From contig JAGZHZ010000004.1 in assembly GCA_018366495.1 (NCBI GenBank), positions 1-64,000 on the forward strand: 64,000 nt of DNA, given 5' to 3'. A program made the position numbers and the translations under genes. The notes under the pieces are model-generated. The model ran no database searches. It was not told where the DNA came from and saw only the letters and a list, made by a program, of their open reading frames with translations. Below, one piece after another: positions 17,415-25,100 of the stretch. The DNA is from Clostridiales bacterium (GTDB taxonomy: Bacteria > Bacillota > Clostridia > Lachnospirales > Lachnospiraceae). The stretch's first letter is position 1; the number at the start of each line of letters is the position of its first letter.

Positions 17415-17774
17415 ATGAGAGAAAACGGAATAAAAAAAGAGAAGATAAAAGATAAAGGAATGAAAGATACTACAATAAAAAAGAATAGAATAAAAGAACA
17501 AAATTATACATATATTGTACAGTGCAGTGACGGAACGTATTATACGGGATGGACAAACAATCTGGCAAAGAGAATAGATACGCACAACAGGGGAAAAGGG
17601 GCAAAATATACGAGGAGCCGCGCACCGGTTCAGCTTGTCTATGTTGAATCGTTTGAAACGAAAGAAGAGGCTATGAGTCGAGAATACAGAATCAAAAAGA
17701 TGTCCAGGAAAGAAAAAGAAGAGATGATCCGCACATCCAATCTGAACGAATGGGTGCAGACATCTCTTGAATAA
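17415..17774 (+). CDS. GIY-YIG domain protein (UPF0213-like)
   Basis: The GIY-YIG nuclease-like domain is clear: YTYIVQCSDGTYYTGWTNNL with the conserved downstream Arg (LAKRIDTHN) and Glu (YVESFETKEEAMSREYRIK). Family members are usually about 85-95 residues and of unknown cellular role, some with DNA-binding or nuclease activity. Here the frame extends far upstream (to ATG 17319) as a Lys/Glu-rich low-complexity tail. I chose ATG 17415 because GAGG at 17406 precedes it; ATG 17460 is also possible. The charged tail is therefore partly an annotation question. Confidence 0.75.
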   Translation: MRENGIKKEKIKDKGMKDTTIKKNRIKEQNYTYIVQCSDGTYYTGWTNNLAKRIDTHNRGKGAKYTRSRAPVQLVYVESFETKEEAMSREYRIKKMSRKEKEEMIRTSNLNEWVQTSLE

Positions 17775-17823
17775 TCATTAGATTAGATGCGCCATAAAAT
17801 CTCCCGTTCCAGCGATAGGAGTA

Positions 17824-18474
17824 TCACGCTACGAAAACATACATTACAATAAAGTGACAGATACTTCCACCCATCACAAAAAGGTGGAAGATTTCATGTG
17901 ATCCGAAATATTTGTGCCGGTTATTAAAAACAGGAAGTTTCAGGGCATAGATGATTCCACCTATTGTGTAGATAATACCTCCTGCAAGCAGCCAGGCAAA
18001 TGCAGCTGGGGGAAGCGAATTTAAAATCTGTGTAAAGGCAAGAACGCAGGTCCATCCCATTGCAATATATAATAAGGAAGAAAACCATTTCGGACAAGTA
18101 ATCCAAAAAGCTTTTATGATGATTCCGACGATGGCGATTGCCCAGACGAGTGCACACAGATACAGTCCGAGAGGACGTTCCAGCACTACAAGACAGATCG
18201 GTGTGTAGGAACCAGCTATTAACAAAAAGATCATCATGTGATCCAGTTTTCTCAGGCGGCGGTTGATTTTTTCAGAGAGATCCAGAGAATGATACAGAGT
18301 GCTTGCTGCATATAGTAAAATCATGCTGCCGATAAAGATAGCAAGCGAGATGACATGGATGTGGTCAGGCTCTCTGGCTGCCTTGATCAGAAGCGGCGTC
18401 GCAGCAAAGATCGCCATCAGCATACCGATGAAGTGTGTGATAGCGCTTCCGGGATCTTTTAATTTATGTTTCAT
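17824..18474 (-). CDS. Hemolysin III family (PAQR-like) membrane protein
   Basis: A 216-residue seven-helix protein of the hemolysin III/YqfA (PAQR-related) family. It has the characteristic TLYHSL and conserved acidic and His positions (ITHFIGML near the start, HEIFHLFVMGGSICHF at the end) that bind metal in the family. Function in bacteria is unclear, possibly membrane homeostasis. AAGGAGG precedes the ATG at 18474. It is divergent from the PerR/Fur-type gene. Confidence 0.9.
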   Translation of the reverse strand: MKHKLKDPGSAITHFIGMLMAIFAATPLLIKAAREPDHIHVISLAIFIGSMILLYAASTLYHSLDLSEKINRRLRKLDHMMIFLLIAGSYTPICLVVLERPLGLYLCALVWAIAIVGIIIKAFWITCPKWFSSLLYIAMGWTCVLAFTQILNSLPPAAFAWLLAGGIIYTIGGIIYALKLPVFNNRHKYFGSHEIFHLFVMGGSICHFIVMYVFVA

Positions 18475-18632
18475 AAAAAAACCTCCTTTTTATCAGAAAA
18501 CTGATTTATATAAATATTATATGATTGGTGATGATATATGACATAGTAATGAAAACTATGTATTGATATGAATATATTACATCAAATGATAAAAGAAATC
18601 AAGTGATTGTTCCTATTTTTTTATAAAAATAT

Positions 18633-18661
18633 TTGACATTGCTCTACTTTTTCATTACAAT
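18633..18661 (+). promoter_or_regulatory. Promoter of the PerR/Fur-type gene
   Basis: TTGACA (18633-18638), 17-base spacer, TACAAT (18656-18661). The operator at 18663-18685 starts two bases after the -10, so binding would block initiation. Confidence 0.78.
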
Positions 18662-18662
18662 T

Positions 18663-18685
18663 ATATCAGTAACTATTATTGTTAT
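18663..18685. promoter_or_regulatory. Imperfect PerR/Fur-type operator (autoregulation)
   Basis: A 23-base sequence beginning ATATCAGTAACTATTA that matches 20 of 23 positions of the perfect palindrome upstream of rubrerythrin (19143-19165), including the TAAT/ATTA-like core of Fur-family boxes. Confidence 0.68.
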
Positions 18686-18708
18686 TATATGAGGAAAGGA
18701 GAAAGACG

Positions 18709-19092
18709 ATGTCAGGTTTAAAATACAGCAAACAGCGAGAAAGTATCAAACTATTTCTTGCGGAAAGAAAAGATCATCCCACAGCTGATGTTATATATTT
18801 AAATATTCGTGAACAGTTTCCGCATATCAGTCTGGGAACCGTATATCGAAACTTAGCGCTTTTATCAGAACTTGGGGAAATAAAAAAACTCACAACAGGA
18901 GATGGAGCTGATCATTTTGACGGCAATGTCTCGCCGCATCAGCATGTGATCTGCAAAGAATGCCATCGCATTCTTGATTTGGAGTTAAATAATCTCGATT
19001 ACATGAAGCAGGCTTCCAGCCAGTTTGATGGAGAGATTGACAGCTGTACTTCTTATTTCTATGGAACGTGTGCAGACTGCTTGAAAAAATAA
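18709..19092 (+). CDS. Fur-family regulator, PerR-like
   Basis: A 127-residue Fur-family protein. The N-terminal winged helix ends in HISLGTVYRNLALL (recognition helix), the metal-sensing region has HQHVICKECHRI, and the structural zinc site is made by CKEC and the C-terminal CADC. AAGGAG nine bases upstream fixes ATG 18709. The gene's own promoter and the adjacent rubrerythrin promoter share an operator, so it is probably an autoregulated peroxide or metal sensor. PerR is favoured over Fur because its neighbour is an oxidative-stress gene; this is inference. Confidence 0.88.
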   Translation: MSGLKYSKQRESIKLFLAERKDHPTADVIYLNIREQFPHISLGTVYRNLALLSELGEIKKLTTGDGADHFDGNVSPHQHVICKECHRILDLELNNLDYMKQASSQFDGEIDSCTSYFYGTCADCLKK

Positions 19093-19112
19093 AAAGATTT
19101 ATAAAAAAAGGC

Positions 19113-19141
19113 TTGACGAGCGTAAAAAAATATGATAAATT
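19113..19141 (+). promoter_or_regulatory. Promoter of reverse rubrerythrin
   Basis: TTGACG (19113-19118), 17-base spacer, TAAATT (19136-19141), immediately followed by the palindrome at 19143. The -10 is weak. Confidence 0.55.
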
Positions 19142-19142
19142 A

Positions 19143-19165
19143 ATATCAGTAATTATTACTGATAT
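19143..19165. promoter_or_regulatory. Perfect PerR/Fur-type operator before rubrerythrin
   Basis: ATATCAGTAAT, one central T, then its exact reverse complement ATTACTGATAT: an 11-1-11 palindrome directly downstream of the promoter. Its core resembles PerR boxes (TTATAATNATTATAA) but the outer arms differ. Confidence 0.75.
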
Positions 19166-19211
19166 ACGAACTTAAAAATAAATATTAAATAAAGAAAAGG
19201 AGATCTATACT

Positions 19212-19754
19212 ATGGCTAAATTTGTATGTAATGTATGCGGTTATGTTTATGAAGGAGATGCAGCTCCAGAGTTCTGTCCAATCTGTAAAGCACCAGCTTC
19301 CAAATTCACAAAACAGGAAGAAGGAATGACATGGGCTTCTGAACACGTTGTAGGTGTTGCAAAAGATGTTCCAGAAGACATTATCGCAGATTTAAGAGCA
19401 AACTTTGAAGGAGAATGTTCAGAAGTTGGTATGTATCTGGCTATGGCAAGAGTTGCTCACAGAGAAGGATATCCAGAAATCGGATTATACTGGGAAAAAG
19501 CTGCTTATGAAGAAGCAGAGCACGCAGCAAAATTTGCTGAATTATTAGGTGAAGTTGTTACAGACAGCACAAAGAAAAATCTTGAGATGAGAGTTGCTGC
19601 TGAAAACGGCGCTACAGCTGGAAAGACAGATCTGGCTAAACGTGCAAAAGCTGCAAACTTAGATGCTATTCATGATACAGTACACGAGATGGCACGCGAT
19701 GAAGCTCGTCACGGAAAAGCATTCGCAGGACTGCTGCAGAGATACTTTGGCTAA
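19212..19754 (+). CDS. Reverse rubrerythrin
   Basis: A 180-residue non-heme iron protein with the rubredoxin domain at the N-terminus (Cys6, Cys9, Cys22, Cys25 in CNVC and CPIC) followed by a ferritin-like di-iron domain (FEGECSEVG, YEEAEH, MARDEARHG). This swapped order defines reverse rubrerythrin, an NADH-linked H2O2/O2 reductase of anaerobes; in Clostridium acetobutylicum such genes are PerR-controlled. AAAAGGAG precedes ATG 19212. The operator at 19143 and the upstream regulator support peroxide-induced expression. Confidence 0.93.
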   Translation: MAKFVCNVCGYVYEGDAAPEFCPICKAPASKFTKQEEGMTWASEHVVGVAKDVPEDIIADLRANFEGECSEVGMYLAMARVAHREGYPEIGLYWEKAAYEEAEHAAKFAELLGEVVTDSTKKNLEMRVAAENGATAGKTDLAKRAKAANLDAIHDTVHEMARDEARHGKAFAGLLQRYFG

Positions 19755-19783
19755 TCCATAAGTTAAATAGAGGAAGGCTGATG

Positions 19784-19810
19784 AGGGAATAGAGAGATCT
19801 ATTCCCTTTT
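19784..19810 (+). terminator. Terminator of reverse rubrerythrin
   Basis: AGGGAATAGA (19784-19793) and TCTATTCCCT (19798-19807) form a 10-bp stem with a GAGA loop followed by TTT. Confidence 0.8.
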
Positions 19811-19973
19811 CTCATATAGAATGAAATTTTGTGAAAGATGTCAAGAATGCTTTTGACTTCAACTATACAGCGTAAAATTTATATGTTTTCCAGTCGGAGG
19901 AGTCAGAAGATGGGTTGATATAGATAAAAGAACAGAGATCTGCTGCAAGGAAAAAACAGGAAAGGAGAAGGGA

Positions 19974-20927
19974 ATGGGTGAGAGAGCAGGAAAGACCATT
20001 CCTGGTGTAAAAAATATGTATGATATGATTATTATTGGATCGGGGCCGGCAGGACTGACAGCTGCCATCTATGCGCAGAGAGCACGTCTGAATACTTTAG
20101 TGATAGAGCGGGAATATATAAGTGGCGGACAGGTGGTAAACACCTATGAAGTGGACAATTATCCGGGACTTCCTGGAATCAGCGGATTTGAACTGGGAAT
20201 GAAATTCCGTGAACACGCTGATAAGTTAGGAGCCCAGTTTATCAATACAGAAGTGATTGATTTAGAATTAGAAGGAAAAGTAAAGAAAATTGTGACAGAT
20301 GAAGGCGTATATGAGGCCAGAACCGTTGTGATTGCCACAGGAGCAAGACATAGAAAACTGGGAATACCAGGTGAAGAGGAATTAGGAGGAATGGGAGTAT
20401 CCTATTGTGCAACGTGTGACGGTGCATTTTTTAAAGGGCAGACAGTTGCCGTTGTAGGCGGAGGAGACGTTGCTGTGGAAGATGCTATGTTTCTGGCAAG
20501 GGGATGCGAGAAAGTATATCTGATTCACAGAAGAGATGAGTTAAGAGCAGCCCGAAGCCTTCAAGAGAGGCTGTTTTCATACAGCAATGTAGAGTTTCTA
20601 TGGGACACCGAAGTCACAAAGATCTACGGGGACAATCATATTGAATGTATCGGTGTTCAGAACAATAAGACAGGGGAGAAGAAAGTGCTTGATGTGGCAG
20701 GAATTTTTGTGGCAGTCGGAACGATACCGAATACAGAGCTGTTAAAGGGAAAAGTCCAGATGAATGAGCAGGGATATATCATTGCAGGAGAAGATTGTGC
20801 TGCAAACGTGGAGGGAGTCTATGCAGCGGGAGATCTGAGAACGAAGCCAATGCAGCAGATTATAACTGCGGCGGCAGACGGAGCGAATGCGGTAAACACA
20901 GCACAGAGATATCTGATCTTGTCATGA
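19974..20927 (+). CDS. trxB: Thioredoxin-disulfide reductase
   Basis: A 317-residue FAD/NADPH enzyme that reduces thioredoxin or a similar redox partner. FAD-binding IGSGPAG is at 21-27, the redox-active pair Cys145-x-x-Cys148 is in SYCATCDG, and GGGDVAVED with HRRDELRA indicates NADPH use. AGGAG at 19963-19967 supports ATG 19974, which adds 14 residues before the usual family start (MYDMIIIG, ATG 20016, weak ribosome site). Placement after the peroxide-defence genes fits an antioxidant role. Confidence 0.93.
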   Translation: MGERAGKTIPGVKNMYDMIIIGSGPAGLTAAIYAQRARLNTLVIEREYISGGQVVNTYEVDNYPGLPGISGFELGMKFREHADKLGAQFINTEVIDLELEGKVKKIVTDEGVYEARTVVIATGARHRKLGIPGEEELGGMGVSYCATCDGAFFKGQTVAVVGGGDVAVEDAMFLARGCEKVYLIHRRDELRAARSLQERLFSYSNVEFLWDTEVTKIYGDNHIECIGVQNNKTGEKKVLDVAGIFVAVGTIPNTELLKGKVQMNEQGYIIAGEDCAANVEGVYAAGDLRTKPMQQIITAAADGANAVNTAQRYLILS

Positions 20928-21030
20928 CAGGCAGAGAAAACAGTGAAAAATACAAGATATTGTAAGATTTAACAAAACTGTCTCCATATATATATAAAGT
21001 TTTACGGAAATAAAAATAAAATAATAAGGG

Positions 21031-21059
21031 TTGACATATTTATTAATCTTTGGTATGAT
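21031..21059 (+). promoter_or_regulatory. Promoter of the SH3-NlpC/P60 gene
   Basis: TTGACA (21031-21036), 17-base spacer, TATGAT (21054-21059) with an upstream TGn extension. Confidence 0.8.
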
Positions 21060-21064
21060 TGCAA

Positions 21065-21094
21065 TGTAATAAATTTAATATTTTTGTAATAAAT
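21065..21094. promoter_or_regulatory. Direct repeat TGTAATAAAT and shared NlpC motif
   Basis: TGTAATAAAT occurs at 21065-21074 and 21085-21094, a 20-base period, just downstream of the -10. The intervening TTAATATTTTTGTAA (21075-21089) recurs with one change at the other NlpC/P60 promoter (24930-24944, minus strand). Confidence 0.5.
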
Positions 21095-21124
21095 GGATAT
21101 ATATATATGGAGGCTTATGTTAAA

Positions 21125-22774
21125 ATGAAAAAAGGAGTAAGAAAAGTCGCAGCTGTCTGCGTGGCTGGCGCAATGGCGCTTGGAAGCAGTGTAATGACAG
21201 TCGGAGCGAACAGTATTTCACTGATTGATTACAGTGATCTGCTGGAAGATGACGATCTGTTAGTTGTGGAGCCTGAGACAACGGCAGAGACAACAGCAGA
21301 GACAGAATATACAGCTGAAACAGAAGTATACAACGAAACACAGGAAGATCAAAATATTACAGAGGATACAACAGACGCAGCGTCTGATGAGACATATATT
21401 GATACAAGCAGTGAATCAAAGGTAAAAGCACCTCTTGATCCAGCATTTAATAATATCGCAGTTGCGTACATCAATGATGGCGCTTATGTAAATATCAGAG
21501 ATACAGCCAGCATGGATGGAAATGTAGTCGGAAAGATTTACAATAACTGCGGTGCAGACATTTTAGGAGAAGAAGGAGACTGGTATCTGATTCAGTCAGG
21601 ATCTGTGACAGGATATGTAAATAAAGCATATTTCGTGACAGGAGCAGATGCAGAATATCTCAGTAATTTTGTGGCGGATGAAGTTGCCACTGTAAATACA
21701 GAAACTCTGATGGTTCGTGAATCAGCAGATGATGAAGCAGATGTAATCTCTATGGTAGGAGATTCTCAGGAACTGGAAGTTTTAGGTCAGGAAGGAGACT
21801 GGGTAAAAGTTGCAGTCGACGCTGACTTAATCGGATATGTATCAGCAGAATATGTAAACTGTGAATCTGTATTCCCGGCAGCAGAGTCTATCGAAGAAGA
21901 ACAGATCAGAATTGCAGAGGAAGAAGCAGCAAAACAGGCAGCAGAAGAGGCGTATGCACAGTACCTTGCGGAGCAGGAAGCTCAGTATCAGCAGTATCTT
22001 GCAGAGCAGGAGGCAGCATATCTGGCGGCAGTTGCGCAGCAGGAAGCAGAACAGGCACAGGCAGAAGAAGAATATCAGCAGTATCTTGCTGAACAGCAGG
22101 CAGAATATGTGGAAGCTTTAGAACAGCAGCAGTTAGACGAGCAGGCATATCAGCAGTACTTAGATGAACTTGCTTATCTTGAATATTTACAGCAGCAGAC
22201 AGAATATCAGGAGACAGAAGCGCCGGTTGTAGATGTACCGGAAACAGAAGCGCCGGTTGTAGATGTGCCGGAGACAGAAGCGCCAATTGTGGATGTACCG
22301 GAGACAGAAGCGCCGATTGTGGATGTACCAGAGACAGAACCACCGATTGTTGAGGTGCCAGAGACAGAACCACCGATCGTTGAAGAACCGGAGACAGAAG
22401 CACCGCCTGCATCAAGCACAGGTGAACAGATCGTAGCATATGCATTGCAGTTCGTAGGAAATCCGTATGTATGGGGCGGCACAAGCCTGACAGACGGAGC
22501 AGATTGTTCCGGATTTACACAGTCTGTATTTGCAGCATTTGGAATCTATCTTCCAAGAACAGCGGAAGAACAGGCTTATGGCGGAGGAACATCGGTAGAT
22601 TTAGGTTCTCTTCAGCCTGGAGATCTGATTTTCTACAGCGATGGAGGTTATATCGGCCATGTATCCATCTACATTGGAAATGGACAGGTTGTCCATGCAA
22701 GCAGTCCATCTACAGGAATCATTGTTTCAGACAGAAGTTATCGTTCTGAAGCAAGCGCTATGAGATACTACTAA
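21125..22774 (+). CDS. Secreted cell-wall hydrolase with SH3b domains and NlpC/P60
   Basis: A 549-residue secreted peptidoglycan peptidase. After a signal peptide (residues 1-26, ending MTVGA) come a Thr/Glu-rich linker, two SH3b domains (about 115-260), an Ala/Gln/Glu-rich coiled coil with YLAEQE-like units, six 10-residue repeats (ETEAPVVDVP and variants) and a C-terminal NlpC/P60 domain with Cys461 (DCSGFTQ) and His512 (GHVSIYIGNG). It would cut stem-peptide bonds in the wall during growth or separation. GGAGG at 21109-21113 favours ATG 21125; ATG 21107 lies in frame upstream. The spacer repeats suggest length variation between strains. Confidence 0.93.
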   Translation: MKKGVRKVAAVCVAGAMALGSSVMTVGANSISLIDYSDLLEDDDLLVVEPETTAETTAETEYTAETEVYNETQEDQNITEDTTDAASDETYIDTSSESKVKAPLDPAFNNIAVAYINDGAYVNIRDTASMDGNVVGKIYNNCGADILGEEGDWYLIQSGSVTGYVNKAYFVTGADAEYLSNFVADEVATVNTETLMVRESADDEADVISMVGDSQELEVLGQEGDWVKVAVDADLIGYVSAEYVNCESVFPAAESIEEEQIRIAEEEAAKQAAEEAYAQYLAEQEAQYQQYLAEQEAAYLAAVAQQEAEQAQAEEEYQQYLAEQQAEYVEALEQQQLDEQAYQQYLDELAYLEYLQQQTEYQETEAPVVDVPETEAPVVDVPETEAPIVDVPETEAPIVDVPETEPPIVEVPETEPPIVEEPETEAPPASSTGEQIVAYALQFVGNPYVWGGTSLTDGADCSGFTQSVFAAFGIYLPRTAEEQAYGGGTSVDLGSLQPGDLIFYSDGGYIGHVSIYIGNGQVVHASSPSTGIIVSDRSYRSEASAMRYY

Positions 22775-22814
22775 TTTTTAAATAGGTTAAAATGAAATTT
22801 AACATATAGCCTTT

Positions 22815-22839
22815 GGGGATCGCGAGAGCGGTCCCCTTT
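22815..22839 (+). terminator. Terminator of the SH3-NlpC/P60 gene
   Basis: GGGGATCGC and GCGGTCCCC pair around GAGA, followed by TTT. Confidence 0.75.
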
Positions 22840-22991
22840 CCATGCCATTAAAAATATTCAGACAATTCAAAGTAAATTCTAAATAAAAACAATAGCGATT
22901 TAACGAATAAAAGATGGTATATTATAAGAAATGCACAAAATGATAAATAGGACTGCTTAAAATCGACAAAAAAATGGACAAGAAATAAAAG

Positions 22992-23081
22992 TTATCCACA
23001 TTGGAGAAAATAAAAAAACCCTGAAAAACAGAGTTATACACATAGTTATCCACATTATCCACATAAAAACGCAGTGGATAA
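22992..23081. other. Cluster of five DnaA boxes
   Basis: TTATCCACA occurs at 22992-23000, 23046-23054 and 23055-23063 (the last two abutting), TTATACACA at 23034-23042, and the inverted AGTGGATAA at 23073-23081. All lie in a 500-bp AT-rich gap between two NlpC/P60 genes. The consensus E. coli-type DnaA box is TTATNCACA. No dnaA, dnaN or rpmH is in the window. Confidence 0.7.
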
Positions 23082-23218
23082 GTAGTCTACATAGTATTAT
23101 ATTCAGAATATATGTTTTGGTAAAAATGGATAAAATGAAATTGGAGAAAAAGAGAGAATTTCGTAGGAGAGATCTATAATTGTTTAAAATACAGAAAATA
23201 TAATATAAAATATCAGAA

Positions 23219-23260
23219 AAAAGACTTATCCCGAATTTTAGTCTTCGGAATAAGTCTTTT
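23219..23260 (-). terminator. Terminator of the YG-repeat NlpC gene (bidirectional)
   Basis: A 17-bp near-perfect stem (23219-23235 with 23244-23260, one mismatch) with T runs on both strands, just past the stop of the minus-strand gene at 23284. The rest of 22840-23218 holds the DnaA boxes and AT-rich sequence only. Confidence 0.8.
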
Positions 23261-23283
23261 CTATTTTAATGATAATATTTACT

Positions 23284-24888
23284 TTACCAATAGCGCATTG
23301 CTTTGACTGGTTTGTTGTAGTTATAATTGGAGATTGCAATGCCAGTCTCTTCATTAACGGCATGGATAATTTTTCCATTTCCAATGTAGAGAGCTACATG
23401 GCCGGAATAGGAGATGGAGCCGTAGAAAAGAAGATCTCCAGGAAGCAGCTGATTCAGTGAAACAGGAATTGGTGTTCCGTTTCCTTTCATCTGTGCATCT
23501 GCAGTGCGTGGAATCTTGATGCCGAAATGAAGCATCACCTGCTGAGTAAATCCAGAACAGTCCACTCCTGTGTAAAGGTTATTGCCGCCGTACACATAAG
23601 GATAACCTTCAAAACGAAGCGCATAGGCCACGATTTCTTCTCCTATGGAGGAAACCTGTTCATCTGTCACAACACCTGAAGCATTGATGGTATAAACCTT
23701 GCCATTGATTGTTAAAGTTGTATTTGTGACAAGAGAGCCTTTTCTGTGAGAGGATTCTGTACTAGGACGGAAGTAGTATTTTTTTCCGCTGATTGTCTGA
23801 AATCCTGTTGTGATCTGATAATCGGAAGGATCAAAGTAAAAACGTTCGCCGCCGATTGTCTGCCATCCGCTGACGCGGTTTCCATCTGCATCGAGGTAGT
23901 AGTCGAGATGCCAGCTGTTTTTGACACAGACACCGTAGCGGTTAATATATTTCTCGCCTACCCATTTGCTCTTTACAAGAGCTCCTGTCGTCTCATCTGT
24001 ATAATACGTCTTGCCATTATAAGGGATAAACCCTTTTACCTTGGCGCCAGTGGAAGAGTGGAAATAATATCGTTTGCCGCCGACTGTTCTCCATCCTGTG
24101 GCAATGACGCCATTATTCATCGCATAGTATGTATTGTGAATCCATTTGGAAGCGATCATCGCACCTTTTGAATCTGTGCAGAAACGGTGCCCATTTGTGG
24201 TCACAAATGAATTTTTTACGATGACGCCGTTGGAAGGATTGAAATAATACTTTTTAGATCCAATCTTTGTCCAACCAAGAGCCATAGAAGAATCAGACTT
24301 TACATAAAACCTGCCCATCCATCTGTCTTTCTGGAGAATACCATGACCGTTGGCATAATATTTTTTTCCTTTGTAGGAAAACCATCCCGTCTGTTTTCTG
24401 CCGTTTACAAAAAAATAACGGTCTTTTCCGATTGTTACAAATCCGGACGCCCGCTTTCCTGTGCTGTCCAGATAATAGCCGTCAATCCATTTATTCTTCT
24501 GCATAACGCCGTTTTCATCGCTGTAGTACCAAAGTTTTGAGGTAGCCGCCTGAAACCAGCCTTTTTGTAAGACACCATTGGAAGGATGGAAGTAATACGG
24601 TTTTCCTCCAATCACTACTCTCCCTGTTCTCATGGCCCCTGTTTTCGGATCGAAATAAAAACGTCTGCCGCCTGTCTGGAACCATCCGGTGATCATATAC
24701 CCCTGCTTATTGAAGTAATATGTTTTCCCGTCAATCTTTTTTAAACCTACCATATAGCCAGGAGACTGTGTGATGGTGTACCGTGTTCCTTTTGACGTGG
24801 TCTGCCATGCCGCCTCTGCCTTACCTGGGGGACAAAAGATACTTAACATTCCAACAAGTACAAGAGTAGCAAAAATACTTTTTTTCAT
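23284..24888 (-). CDS. Secreted YG-repeat (choline/glucan-binding-like) NlpC/P60 hydrolase
   Basis: A 534-residue secreted protein. A signal peptide (ending GKAEA) is followed by more than a dozen aromatic-rich repeats of about 20 residues (patterns such as GWQTIGGERFYFDPS), like the cell-wall/choline/glucan-binding repeats of streptococcal and clostridial surface proteins, and a C-terminal NlpC/P60 domain (VDCSGFTQQ, SGHVALYIGNG). It probably binds wall polymers through the repeats and cleaves peptidoglycan. AAGGAG lies nine bases before ATG 24888 and only three before the in-frame ATG at 24894, so the second is preferred. Confidence 0.93.
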   Translation of the reverse strand: MKKSIFATLVLVGMLSIFCPPGKAEAAWQTTSKGTRYTITQSPGYMVGLKKIDGKTYYFNKQGYMITGWFQTGGRRFYFDPKTGAMRTGRVVIGGKPYYFHPSNGVLQKGWFQAATSKLWYYSDENGVMQKNKWIDGYYLDSTGKRASGFVTIGKDRYFFVNGRKQTGWFSYKGKKYYANGHGILQKDRWMGRFYVKSDSSMALGWTKIGSKKYYFNPSNGVIVKNSFVTTNGHRFCTDSKGAMIASKWIHNTYYAMNNGVIATGWRTVGGKRYYFHSSTGAKVKGFIPYNGKTYYTDETTGALVKSKWVGEKYINRYGVCVKNSWHLDYYLDADGNRVSGWQTIGGERFYFDPSDYQITTGFQTISGKKYYFRPSTESSHRKGSLVTNTTLTINGKVYTINASGVVTDEQVSSIGEEIVAYALRFEGYPYVYGGNNLYTGVDCSGFTQQVMLHFGIKIPRTADAQMKGNGTPIPVSLNQLLPGDLLFYGSISYSGHVALYIGNGKIIHAVNEETGIAISNYNYNKPVKAMRYW

Positions 24889-24929
24889 GCTCATAAACTC
24901 CTTATAAAAAAAACAAAAAAATAAAAAGG

Positions 24930-24944
24930 TTACGAAAATATTAA
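24930..24944 (-). promoter_or_regulatory. Motif shared with the other NlpC/P60 promoter
   Basis: Minus-strand TTAATATTTTCGTAA, 14 of 15 identical to 21075-21089, 12 bases downstream of the -10 element. A TGTAAA lies just upstream on the same strand. Confidence 0.5.
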
Positions 24945-24956
24945 GTTCTATTTACA

Positions 24957-24985
24957 ATTCTACTAAATAAAAAGTGGAAAGTCAA
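24957..24985 (-). promoter_or_regulatory. Promoter of the YG-repeat NlpC gene
   Basis: On the minus strand: TTGACT (24985-24980), 17-base spacer, TAGAAT (24962-24957). Confidence 0.7.
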
Positions 24986-25044
24986 GGGGAGGCAGAGAAT
25001 TTGAAGTGAGAAGAAAATAAAATGGAATGGTCAGAGACAGGAAA

Positions 25045-25092
25045 AAAGAAGAAGAAAACAACAGCCCAAAAGCGTTTTGAACTTTCGGGCTG
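25045..25092 (-). terminator. Terminator of the V-ATPase operon
   Basis: On the minus strand an 11-bp stem (25092-25082 with 25072-25062, one G-U) is followed by TTGTTTTCTTCTTC, directly after the subunit D stop. Confidence 0.8.
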
Positions 25093-25100
25093 CTGCTTTT

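Noticed and set aside
22213..22410. Tandem 30-base repeats considered as a CRISPR array
   Set aside because: The repeats have no spacers and encode in-frame ETEAPVVDVP units of a secreted protein.
21906..22484. 192-codon minus-strand frame under the NlpC/P60 spacer
   Set aside because: Mirror of the repetitive Gln/Glu and ETEAP repeats; no start signals.
22840..23218. Chromosomal origin oriC
   Set aside because: DnaA boxes are present, but there is no dnaA, dnaN or rpmH and no change in gene orientation bias at this point.
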